From: Acidobacteriota bacterium
GTDB taxonomy: Bacteria > Acidobacteriota > Thermoanaerobaculia > Multivoradales > JAHEKO01
DNA: 5,422 nt
Direction: 5' to 3'
NCBI GenBank assembly: GCA_024638355.1
Contig: JAHEKO010000290.1
Location: forward strand, 1-5,422
Within the stretch, counting starts at the first letter, position 1; each line of letters opens with the position of its first letter. Both the position numbers and the translations under genes were made by a program. Below, piece by piece: positions 1 through 5,422 of this stretch. The notes beneath the pieces are model-generated. The model saw only the letters and a program-made list of their open reading frames with translations. It searched no databases and was not told the origin of the DNA.

Positions 1-95
1 AGTGTCGGCAGGCTGACGACGACGCGCCCCTCGCGGTCGGAGAGCGCGATTCCGATCCGCTTTTCGCCGAAGTCGATTCCCAGTGCGCACGGCAT
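1..95 (-). CDS. ruvX: RuvX/YqgF family Holliday junction resolvase-like nuclease, N-terminal fragment
   Basis: Only the first 31 codons are present; the gene runs off the left edge. The translation begins MPCALGIDFGEKRIGIALSD, which is the first beta-hairpin of the RNase H-like fold of the RuvX/YqgF family: a hydrophobic strand, the catalytic Asp (D8), Gly10, and the K-R-I-G-I-A-L-S-D signature. Family members are small cytoplasmic nucleases (about 140-150 residues). They are implicated in processing the 5' end of pre-16S rRNA and in resolving Holliday junctions. The ATG at 93-95 is chosen because an in-frame stop (TAG, 96-98) lies directly upstream and the catalytic strand starts four residues later. 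No Shine-Dalgarno sequence is visible before it. It is transcribed divergently from the thiolase. Family assignment is confident from the motif; precise activity cannot be judged from this fragment. Confidence 0.88.
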   Translation of the reverse strand, partial: MPCALGIDFGEKRIGIALSDREGRVVVSLPT

Positions 96-105
96 CTAAG
101 CCGGT

Positions 106-134
106 ACTCTTGCCCCCGGCGGGGCGCCTGTCAA
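106..134 (-). promoter_or_regulatory. possible sigma70-type promoter for ruvX
   Basis: On the minus strand a perfect TTGACA (134 down to 129) is followed after 17 bases by AAGAGT (111 to 106), which matches the -10 consensus at only three of six positions. Initiation about 7 bases further on would place the transcript start within about 5 bases of the ruvX ATG at 95. That would give a nearly leaderless message and would fit the absence of a Shine-Dalgarno sequence. The -35 match and spacing are good and the -10 is poor, so this is tentative. Confidence 0.25.
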
Positions 135-146
135 CCGGCCGTGCTG

Positions 147-155
147 TGCTAGCAT
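147..155 (+). promoter_or_regulatory. possible extended -10 element for the thiolase-lptD transcription unit
   Basis: TGCTAGCAT reads as an extended -10 (TGn followed by TAGCAT, four of six matches to TATAAT). No recognisable -35 lies 16-18 bases upstream. It is in the right place, about 50 bases before the thiolase ATG at 204, in the only gap that could hold a promoter for the plus-strand genes. This is a pattern match only; a non-sigma70 promoter or one further left is equally possible. Confidence 0.25.
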
Positions 156-203
156 CGCGCCGTCCCGAAACGCGCGAAAACGGCTGATCCCGACGACAAT
201 TCG

Positions 204-1391
204 ATGCCAGAGATCGTCATCCTGAGCGCTGCCCGAACCCCTATCGGGTCGTTTCAGGGAGCCTTTGGGGAGTTGAGCGCCCCGCAGCTGGGAGCGGTCG
301 CATTGCGAGCGGCGATCGAGCGCGCCGGTGTCGAGCCGGCGGCGCTCGATCAGGTCTACATGGGGTGCGTGCTGACCGCGGGGGTCGGCCAGGCTCCGGC
401 TCGCCAGGCGGTGCTCGGCGCCGGCTGTCCGCCGTCGACCGGCGCGGTCACCGTCGGCAAGGTCTGCGGCTCCGCGATGCGCGCGACGATGACCGCGGCC
501 AACGACCTGCGCTGCGGCGATTACGAGATGGTCGCCGCGGGTGGGATGGAGAGCATGAGTCGGGCGCCCTATCTGAGTGCCGCGGCGCGGACCGGCCTGC
601 GCCTGGGCAACAGCAGCCTGGTCGACTCGATGATTCACGACGGGTTGTGGGATCCCTACGACGACATGCACATGGGCAACTGCGCCGAGCTTTGTGTCGA
701 GAAGTACGCATTCAGTCGCGAGCAGCAGGACGACTTCGCGGTGCGTAGCTACGAGCGGGCGCGCGCGGCGACCGAGAGCGGCGCCTTCGCGGGCGAGATC
801 GCTCCGGTCGAGGTAGCGCGCCGCAAGCGGGAGCCATTGACGGTGGATCGCGACGAGGAGCCCTACCGCGTCGACCTCTCGCGCATTGCCAGTCTGCGCC
901 CCGCTTTCGACAAGGACGGCTCGATCACCGCCGGCAATGCCAGCAAGATCAACGACGGGGCCGCGGCCTTGGTGCTGACCACCGCCGAGCGCGCCGAGGC
1001 TGCGGGCTTGCGGCCGATCGCACGCCTGGTCGCGCAGGCGAGCCACGCTCAGGAGCCGGCCTGGTTCACGACGGCTCCGGCGGCGGCGGCCCGCAAGGCC
1101 ATCGATCGAGCGGGCCTGACCCCGGCCGATATCGACCTGTGGGAGGTGAACGAGGCGTTTGCGGCGGTCGCGATGGCCTTCGTCGAGGAGCTCGACCTGT
1201 CGCCGGAGGTGGTCAACGTGCACGGGGGAGCCGTGGCGTTGGGCCACCCGATCGGCGCTTCGGGCGCGCGCATCGTGGTCACCCTGCTCAACGCGATGCG
1301 GCTCGAGAATGCGCGTCGCGGCTGCGCCGCGATCTGCCTCGGGGGCGGCGAGGCGACGGCGCTGGTGGTCGAGAGGGACCTGGACGAATGA
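204..1391 (+). CDS. Acetyl-CoA acetyltransferase-type thiolase
   Basis: A full-length 395-residue thiolase, close to the roughly 390 residues usual for the biosynthetic (type II) family. These cytoplasmic enzymes condense two acetyl-CoA to acetoacetyl-CoA, or run the thiolytic reaction on 3-ketoacyl-CoA. Visible landmarks in order: the N-terminal AARTPIGSF (residues 9-17); the nucleophilic cysteine C88 in KVCGSAM; GGMESMS (113-119); H156-M157 in the substrate loop; GNASKINDGAAALV in the C-terminal half; N316 in NEAF; H348 in GGAVALGHPIGASGAR; and the acid/base cysteine C378 in CLGGGEAT. All four catalytic positions (C88, N316, H348, C378) are therefore intact, and the numbering nearly coincides with the Zoogloea ramigera enzyme. 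Two small departures are Ala91 after CGS, where Gly is commoner, and Glu383 after the GGG loop. The ATG at 204 gives the canonical N-terminus; no Shine-Dalgarno sequence is evident. The stop codon overlaps the lptD start. Chain-length preference (acetoacetyl-CoA versus longer ketoacyl-CoA) cannot be decided from sequence, so atoB/phaA/fadA is not assigned. Confidence 0.93.
   Translation: MPEIVILSAARTPIGSFQGAFGELSAPQLGAVALRAAIERAGVEPAALDQVYMGCVLTAGVGQAPARQAVLGAGCPPSTGAVTVGKVCGSAMRATMTAANDLRCGDYEMVAAGGMESMSRAPYLSAAARTGLRLGNSSLVDSMIHDGLWDPYDDMHMGNCAELCVEKYAFSREQQDDFAVRSYERARAATESGAFAGEIAPVEVARRKREPLTVDRDEEPYRVDLSRIASLRPAFDKDGSITAGNASKINDGAAALVLTTAERAEAAGLRPIARLVAQASHAQEPAWFTTAPAAAARKAIDRAGLTPADIDLWEVNEAFAAVAMAFVEELDLSPEVVNVHGGAVALGHPIGASGARIVVTLLNAMRLENARRGCAAICLGGGEATALVVERDLDE
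1371..1377 (+). promoter_or_regulatory. possible ribosome binding site for lptD inside the thiolase 3' end
   Basis: GAGAGGG lies 10 bases before the lptD ATG at 1388, within the last codons of the thiolase gene. It is a purine-rich, partly anti-16S-complementary stretch at acceptable spacing. With the ATGA overlap it supports starting lptD at 1388 rather than at an upstream codon inside the thiolase. Confidence 0.35.
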
Positions 1392-3724
1392 CGCGCGCCC
1401 GCTGGACGATCGCGATCGTCCTGGCAATGCTGGCCGCGGCGCCGCCCGTAGCCGCGCAGGAGCCCGCGCAGGAGCCCGAGACGGCGGCCGAGGAAGCGAG
1501 TCGCGATTCCGGCGTCGAGTCCGAAGCCGGAGACGAAGCCGAAGCGTCGGGCGAAGAGGAGCCCGAAGCCGAAGTCGAGATCGAAGCCGAAGAGCCGAAG
1601 CCAGAGCTGGATCTGCCGGGGCTGCCAGGGGCCGAGGAGCGCATCACCTTCGAGATTCCCTTCGCGTCCGGCGGCACCATCAAGGGCTCGGCGCGCGACC
1701 TCGAGTACCTGCGCGAGGACTACGTGGTCGCCCGCGGCGGCGTCGAGATGACCCAGGCGGACTACAGGTTCCAGGGGGATCGGGTCGAGGTCGATCTACA
1801 GACCCGGATCGTGACCGCGCGTGGCAACGTCATCCTCGACCAGGGACCGGGGCGGATTACCGCCGAGACGATGGTCTTCGACATGAACTCGGAGACCGGC
1901 CAGTTCACCGAGGCGGCCGCCTACATCAATCCCGACATCTATTTCAACGGAGAGACGATCGACAAGACCGGCGAGGACATCTACGTCCTGCGCAACGGCG
2001 TGGTCACGTCGTGCTCGGGCGACGTGCCGGTCTGGAGCTTCAAGTCGGGCAAGATCCGCGTCAACGCCGACGGCTACACCCGCGTGCGCAACACCACGAT
2101 GCGGGTCAAGAAGCTGCCGATCCTCTACCTGCCGTACATGCTCTACCCGTCCAGCCAGGACCGCAAGTCGGGCCTGCTCTTCCCCAATCTCGGCTACAGC
2201 GACCGGCGCGGCTACCTGTTCGGCCTGGCCTACTTCCAGACCCTGGGCGACAGCTACGACGCCACCCTCTTCGTGGACACCTACGGCAAGGACTTCCTGG
2301 GCCTCGGGGGCGAGTTCCGCTATCGGCCCACGGTCGGCACCGCGGGGATCCTCGACGCCTACACGATCGACGATTCCGAGCGCGAGACCACGCGCTGGAA
2401 GGCGACCCTGAGCCACGAATCGAGCGATCTTGGCCGCGGTCTGCGCGCCGTGATCCGGGCGATCCAGGTCTCCGACTTCGACTACTTCCAGGATTTCGAG
2501 CGCGACTTCAGCCAGATCTCGCTGCGACGCCTCAACTCCTCCGCCTACCTCACCGGCAACTGGGGGCAGCACTCCTTCAACTTCGTCCTCGACGAGCTCC
2601 AGACGCTGCTTGCCGCGGACCGGATCCAGAAGCAGCGGCAGCTTCCCGAGGTCGAGTACTTCCTGAGGCCGACTCAGCTCTTCGGAGTGCCGATCTATCT
2701 CGACGTGGCCGCCTCGGCGCATCTCTTTTCGGCGGAGCGGCCCGGCACGGAGAAGGTGAGCTACGGCCGCGCCGACCTGGCGCCGAGCCTCACCGTGCCC
2801 CTGAGCTACTGGCCGTGGCTGTCGGCGAGCGTCAACGCCGGCGCTCGCACTACCTATTACGACGACAGCCTCGACCCGCAGCAGGGCGAGCTGTCCGGCG
2901 AGTCGGTGACCCGCTTCTTTCCCTTCGGCGACCTGTCGATCATCGGCCCCTCCTTCTCGCGCATCTTCGAGAAGAAGATCGGTCCGTTCGGCAAGTTCAA
3001 GCACATCGTCGAGCCGCGCGTCACCTACAACTTCGTCGGCGATCCGTCGAACCAGGAGAGGGTGCCGATCTTCGACTCGATCGACACCGCGCGGGAGGCG
3101 AGCATCATCACCTACGCCCTGGTCAATCGTCTGCTGGCCAAGCCGGCGAACGAGGAGCTGGCCTTCGGGGCTCGCGAGATCATGAGCTTCGAGCTCAGCC
3201 AGGCCTTCTCGCTGAACAACGACCAGCCGTTCCAGATATCGAGAGATCGCTCGCGGACGAGCCGCCATAGCCGCATCGGCATGCTCTTCCGATTCTCTCC
3301 GTCGCTGCGCACCAACTTCGAGGCGCGGGCGACCTACGCCACCCTCTTCGAGGGCATCGACACCGCGTCGATCTCCGGCGGCACGGCGATCGGCCGGCAT
3401 CAGGTCGGCCTGACCTGGTTCGCTCGCGTCGACACCGAGCTCGACCGGACGACGAGTCATCAGGCGCGGCTGTTCTCCGCGTTCGAGCTGGTGCCGACCC
3501 GAGTTCGCTACACCCTCACCGCCAACTACGACTTCGCGCTGCGCATCCTCCAGCAGCATCGGCACCGGCTGGAGTTTTTCGGTCAGTGCTTCTCGCTGCT
3601 CTTCGAATACCGCCAGCTGACGACGGCGACTCTCGACGACCAGGAGATTCGGCTGGCGATCTCGCTCAAGAACATCGGAACGTTCCTCGACATCAACGGC
3701 GGCAGTCGCGAGGGGACCTACTAA
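1388..3724 (+). CDS. lptD: LPS-assembly outer membrane protein LptD
   Basis: A 778-residue LptD (OstA/Imp), the outer-membrane beta-barrel that, with lipoprotein LptE, receives lipopolysaccharide from the LptA bridge and inserts it into the outer leaflet. The open frame extends upstream into the thiolase, but ATG 1388 is chosen because it starts a clear signal peptide: basic MTRARW, a hydrophobic core at residues 7-18, and probable cleavage after A23 (VAA|Q). A Glu/Ala-rich acidic linker (about 24-80) follows, then the LptA-like beta-jellyroll (about 95-205; alternating strands such as YVVARGGVEM and VTARGNVIL). The barrel domain begins with the family signature around LPILYLPYML (243-252) and RKSGLLFPNLGYS (259-271) and continues to the C-terminus, rich in alternating aromatic strands and ending in Tyr. 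Exactly two cysteines are present, C209 (in TSCSG) and C734 (in GQCFS). They sit where E. coli LptD has C173 and the C724/C725 pair. The gene overlaps the thiolase by 4 bp. Length matches the family (784 in E. coli). Family assignment is firm; no lptE is in the window. Confidence 0.93.
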   Translation: MTRARWTIAIVLAMLAAAPPVAAQEPAQEPETAAEEASRDSGVESEAGDEAEASGEEEPEAEVEIEAEEPKPELDLPGLPGAEERITFEIPFASGGTIKGSARDLEYLREDYVVARGGVEMTQADYRFQGDRVEVDLQTRIVTARGNVILDQGPGRITAETMVFDMNSETGQFTEAAAYINPDIYFNGETIDKTGEDIYVLRNGVVTSCSGDVPVWSFKSGKIRVNADGYTRVRNTTMRVKKLPILYLPYMLYPSSQDRKSGLLFPNLGYSDRRGYLFGLAYFQTLGDSYDATLFVDTYGKDFLGLGGEFRYRPTVGTAGILDAYTIDDSERETTRWKATLSHESSDLGRGLRAVIRAIQVSDFDYFQDFERDFSQISLRRLNSSAYLTGNWGQHSFNFVLDELQTLLAADRIQKQRQLPEVEYFLRPTQLFGVPIYLDVAASAHLFSAERPGTEKVSYGRADLAPSLTVPLSYWPWLSASVNAGARTTYYDDSLDPQQGELSGESVTRFFPFGDLSIIGPSFSRIFEKKIGPFGKFKHIVEPRVTYNFVGDPSNQERVPIFDSIDTAREASIITYALVNRLLAKPANEELAFGAREIMSFELSQAFSLNNDQPFQISRDRSRTSRHSRIGMLFRFSPSLRTNFEARATYATLFEGIDTASISGGTAIGRHQVGLTWFARVDTELDRTTSHQARLFSAFELVPTRVRYTLTANYDFALRILQQHRHRLEFFGQCFSLLFEYRQLTTATLDDQEIRLAISLKNIGTFLDINGGSREGTY
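1454..1477 (+). repeat. 12-bp perfect tandem duplication in lptD
   Basis: GCGCAGGAGCCC occurs twice in direct tandem (1454-1465 and 1466-1477), in frame, encoding AQEP-AQEP. The first copy begins at Ala23, the predicted last residue of the signal peptide, so the duplication sits directly at the signal-peptidase junction. It preserves frame and extends the acidic linker by four residues. Confidence 0.85.
1478..1606 (+). repeat. low-complexity acidic segment of lptD with GAAGCCGA-type imperfect repeats
   Basis: This stretch encodes residues of LptD (about 31-73) composed largely of Glu, Ala, Ser and Pro, with a strong net negative charge. At DNA level GAAGCCGA-like units recur (for example near 1529, 1538, 1564, 1582 and 1594), a pattern prone to slippage and length variation. 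No folded domain is recognisable. It links the signal peptide to the periplasmic jellyroll and is expected to be disordered. Confidence 0.7.
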
Positions 3725-3736
3725 TTCCTGCTCGCC

Positions 3737-3742
3737 GAGGAG
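3737..3742 (+). promoter_or_regulatory. Shine-Dalgarno sequence for the reductase gene
   Basis: GAGGAG lies 10 bases before the GTG at 3753, in the 28-bp gap after the lptD stop. It decides the start: no ATG or other GTG/TTG occurs in frame between the lptD stop and 3753, and the Rossmann-fold strand begins immediately after this GTG. Confidence 0.6.
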
Positions 3743-3752
3743 CCTGGCGGTC

Positions 3753-4658
3753 GTGCGGGTCCTGATCACCGGGATCTCCGGCTTCGTCGGCCGGGCTCTC
3801 GCCGCGTCGCTCACCGACCGCGGACAGACGGTCGGCGGCACCTACGTCGAGAGACACACGCCCGGGCTCGACCTCGATCTCTACCGGGCGGATCTGCTGG
3901 ACACGAGCGCCCTCGGCGAAGCCGTGCGCCGCTTCGCGCCCGATCGCATCGTGCATCTGGCCGGCCTGAGCCACGTCGGCAAGTCGTTCGGCCTGGAGGA
4001 AGCCTACAGCCGGGTGAACGTCCGCGGTACCGAGAACCTGCTCGCCGCGGCCGGAGACATTCCGGTGATCCTCGCTTCGAGCTCCGAGGTCTACGGCCTC
4101 GTTCCGGAGGCCGAGCAGCCGATCTCCGAGGATCGAGCGCCCTCCCCCGAGAGCCCCTACGCCGAGTCGAAACTGGCCGCCGAGCGACTGGTGGCGGCGG
4201 CCGGCGGGGTCATCGTCCGCTGCTTCAATATCATCGGCCCCGGGCAGAGCGAGTCGTTCGCGCTGCCGTCGTTTGCCCGCCAGCTCGCGGACATCGCGCA
4301 GGGCGCTCAAGAGCCCGTCTTGCGGGTCGGCAATCTCGACGTCTGGCGCGACTTCACCCACGTCGACGACGCCGCCGAAGGCTACGCCGTGATTCTCGAC
4401 CGCGCCGCTTCAGGCGGCGTCTTCAATCTCGGCAGCGGCCGCGCCCACCGCCTGAAAGATCTCCTCGATCGCCTGATCGCGATCTCGGGAGTGACGGTCG
4501 ACGTGGAGGTCGATCCCGAGAGGTTCCGGCCGGCCGACGCCGCCAAGCGGTTTGCCGACGTCCGCCGCATTCACGCGCTCGGGTGGCAGCCGCGCCGCGG
4601 CGTGGCCGAGGCGCTCGAGTCGATCTGGTCGGCTGCGAGTCTCGCGCCGGCTAGCTGA
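3753..4658 (+). CDS. NAD(P)-dependent epimerase/dehydratase family protein, GDP-6-deoxy-D-mannose reductase-like
   Basis: A complete 301-residue extended short-chain dehydrogenase/reductase. Visible features: the Rossmann glycine motif GISGFVG (7-13); an acidic residue in RADLLD (45-50) expected near the adenine; HLAGLSHVG (68-76); NVRGTENLL (89-97); the catalytic SSSEVYG (109-115) with Y136 and K140 of the YxxxK motif (SPYAESK); FNIIGPGQ (158-165); then PSFARQLADI, VGNLDVWRDFTHVDD (192-206) and a C-terminal DPERFRPAD segment (254-262). The GPGQ / PSFARQ / RDF-x-x-V-x-D / DP-x-R-x-RP-x-D combination is characteristic of GDP-6-deoxy-4-keto-D-mannose reductase (Rmd), which makes GDP-D-rhamnose for surface polysaccharides. 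Related GDP- or dTDP-sugar epimerases are possible, so no symbol is given. It starts with GTG, 28 bp after lptD and without a visible terminator between, so probably belongs to the same operon. No GDP-mannose 4,6-dehydratase, its expected partner, lies in the window. Its last 8 bp overlap the convergent DUF1232 gene. Confidence 0.88.
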   Translation: MRVLITGISGFVGRALAASLTDRGQTVGGTYVERHTPGLDLDLYRADLLDTSALGEAVRRFAPDRIVHLAGLSHVGKSFGLEEAYSRVNVRGTENLLAAAGDIPVILASSSEVYGLVPEAEQPISEDRAPSPESPYAESKLAAERLVAAAGGVIVRCFNIIGPGQSESFALPSFARQLADIAQGAQEPVLRVGNLDVWRDFTHVDDAAEGYAVILDRAASGGVFNLGSGRAHRLKDLLDRLIAISGVTVDVEVDPERFRPADAAKRFADVRRIHALGWQPRRGVAEALESIWSAASLAPAS

Positions 4659-5157
4659 TCCGCACCCCGCGCCGCTCGAGAAAGCGGCGCACGCGAGCGG
4701 CAAGATCGGCACCCAGCAGCGAGTCGGCGGTGCGCGCGACGTCGCCGAGAACCTCGCCGAGCCGCGCCGAGCCGCTCCAGTGGCGTCGGGTGAAGTGCTC
4801 CAGCTCATGCCCGAACGCCTCGCCGAGAACGGCACAGGCGATCACCAGATCGTCGAGATAGCCGGCCGGGCCGGTGAAGGCCTCGGGGAAGAGGTCGATC
4901 GGCAGCACGAAGTAGAAGAGGGCGCCGCCGATCAGGCGGCGGCTCGAGGCCGGTACCTCGCGATCGAGCACCAGCCGAACTAGCAGGATGAAGACGTCGG
5001 GCGCGAGCATCAGGGCCTGGGCGGCCGAGTCGCGCAGGCCTCCGCCGCTCTTGCCGGTCGTCCCGGCGACCCGCGCGCGAAGTCGGTCGTAAAAGCCCAG
5101 GAGCCTTCCGTCGATCTCGCCCGGCGCGTCGAGCGCATCAGTCTCGGGAGCCTTCAT
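4651..5157 (-). CDS. DUF1232 (YkvA-type) domain protein
   Basis: A complete 168-residue protein. The diagnostic part is residues 68-112: a hydrophobic segment LIGGALFYFVLPIDLFPE (75-92) followed by GPAGYLDDLVIACAVLG (96-112). The Pro-Ile-Asp-Leu-x-Pro and Tyr-Leu-Asp-Asp motifs define the DUF1232/YkvA domain. Biochemical function of this family is not established; the hydrophobic segments suggest membrane association. The N-terminal part (1-67) adds a charged helix and a second hydrophobic stretch (about 49-64), while the C-terminal 50 residues are charged and probably helical. The ATG at 5155-5157 overlaps the stop codon of the upstream aminotransferase gene (ATGA), implying translational coupling; a weak GAGG lies 4 bases before it. 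The 3' end overlaps the convergent reductase gene by 8 bp. Confidence 0.85.
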   Translation of the reverse strand: MKAPETDALDAPGEIDGRLLGFYDRLRARVAGTTGKSGGGLRDSAAQALMLAPDVFILLVRLVLDREVPASSRRLIGGALFYFVLPIDLFPEAFTGPAGYLDDLVIACAVLGEAFGHELEHFTRRHWSGSARLGEVLGDVARTADSLLGADLAARVRRFLERRGVRIS

Positions 5158-5422
5158 CCGACCTCGCGCGCCGCCTCGCCGAGGAGCTCTATCGCCCGCT
5201 CGAGCTGCCGGTCGCTCAAATAAGGGGCCGGACCGAGCCGCAGGATGTCGCCCCTGAAGTCGGTCATCATGCCGCGTTGCTTCAGGCGCCCGCAGATCTC
5301 ATCGGCGAAGGGAGTGGTGAGCGTCAAGAAGCCGCCGAGCCCCGCGAGCGGCACGCCGCGGTCGCGATCGATCTTCGCCGGCTCGAGCTCGAGCCCGTCG
5401 AAGAGCCGCTGCAGGAGGCCGA
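5154..5422 (-). CDS. Class V (kynureninase-like) PLP-dependent aminotransferase, C-terminal fragment
   Basis: Only the C-terminal 88 codons are in the window; the reading frame is open through to the right edge, so the internal GTG at 5352-5354 is not the true start. The visible part matches the small C-terminal domain of fold-type I class V enzymes: GLGGFLTL (a strand, visible residues 27-34), a helix (ADEICGRLKQRG), then TDFRGDILRLGPAPYLSD (53-70). In that last motif the arginine of RLGP is the family's substrate-carboxylate-binding candidate. A final helix (QLERAIELLGEAAREV) ends the protein. The pattern is shared by kynureninases and by broader class V aminotransferase/desulfurase relatives. 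The PLP-lysine and the substrate-specific residues lie outside the window, so the reaction cannot be named. The stop overlaps the DUF1232 start by 4 bp, indicating a two-gene (or longer) minus-strand operon. Confidence 0.75.
   Translation of the reverse strand, partial: GLLQRLFDGLELEPAKIDRDRGVPLAGLGGFLTLTTPFADEICGRLKQRGMMTDFRGDILRLGPAPYLSDRQLERAIELLGEAAREVG

Noticed and set aside
112..125. GC-rich hairpin (GCCCC / GGGGC with a 4-base loop) in the divergent intergenic region.
   Set aside because: The stem is only 5 bp and no T-run follows on either strand, so it does not look like a terminator. Such hairpins are common by chance in GC-rich DNA.
147..154. Palindrome TGCTAGCA as a possible operator.
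   Set aside because: An 8-bp palindrome is too short and has no second copy nearby to support a binding site. It is more simply accounted for as part of the extended -10-like element.
1139..1387. N-terminal extension of the lptD frame by 83 codons into the thiolase gene.
   Set aside because: The extension is an out-of-frame thiolase translation. Using ATG 1388 yields a proper signal peptide and an ATGA overlap.
96..1427. A 443-codon minus-strand open frame opposite the thiolase.
   Set aside because: It is antisense to a complete thiolase with all catalytic motifs; composition is Arg/Ala/Gly-rich and no family is recognisable.
1159..3270. A 703-codon plus-strand frame overlapping the thiolase end and most of lptD.
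   Set aside because: It is a frame-shifted reading of lptD, extremely Arg-rich and without domains. The lptD frame carries the signal peptide and family motifs.
1796..3841. A 681-codon open frame on the minus strand opposite lptD and the start of the reductase.
   Set aside because: It is antisense to two well-recognised genes. Its translation is a low-complexity Arg/Glu/Val/Ala-rich sequence with no recognisable domain, as expected from GC-rich codon bias keeping the complementary frame free of stops.
4552..4983. A 143-codon plus-strand frame opposite the DUF1232 gene.
   Set aside because: It is antisense to a recognisable DUF1232 gene, overlaps the end of the reductase, and its translation resembles no family.

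Overview
This window is a gene-dense, GC-rich stretch (about two thirds G+C by eye) from a diderm, lipopolysaccharide-bearing bacterium. The outer-membrane protein LptD fixes the diderm character. The codon use, with long open shadow frames on both strands, and the lack of the surA/pdxA surroundings usual for lptD in Gammaproteobacteria would fit an Acidobacteriota-like or deltaproteobacterial-grade organism. That placement is an inference and is weak.

Layout: (1) 1-95, minus strand: the first 31 codons of ruvX (YqgF-type Holliday junction resolvase / pre-16S rRNA nuclease), running off the left edge. (2) 96-203: a 108-bp divergent intergenic region with weak promoter-like elements in both directions. 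(3) 204-4658, plus strand: three tightly packed genes that look like one transcription unit. They are a complete acetyl-CoA acetyltransferase-type thiolase, lptD (starting inside the thiolase stop codon through an ATGA overlap), and, 28 bp later, an extended short-chain dehydrogenase/reductase resembling GDP-6-deoxy-D-mannose reductase. (4) 4651-5422, minus strand: a convergent pair, the C-terminal 88 residues of a class V (kynureninase-like) PLP aminotransferase and, coupled to it by another ATGA overlap, a DUF1232/YkvA-type small membrane-associated protein. The two transcription units overlap tail to tail by 8 bp.

How the genes relate: lptD and the nucleotide-sugar reductase share a cell-envelope theme (LPS insertion into the outer membrane, and a deoxysugar that could enter the LPS O-chain or exopolysaccharide). 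The thiolase is a central-metabolism enzyme whose coupling to lptD has no obvious functional explanation. The minus-strand pair has no clear link to the plus-strand genes.

No RNA genes, mobile elements, CRISPR arrays or convincing intrinsic terminators were seen, and no gap without genes exceeds about 110 bp. I found no evidence of an undescribed defence or mobile system. The points most worth a second look are the thiolase-lptD coupling, the two-cysteine LptD with an acidic N-terminal linker, and the overlapping gene junctions.
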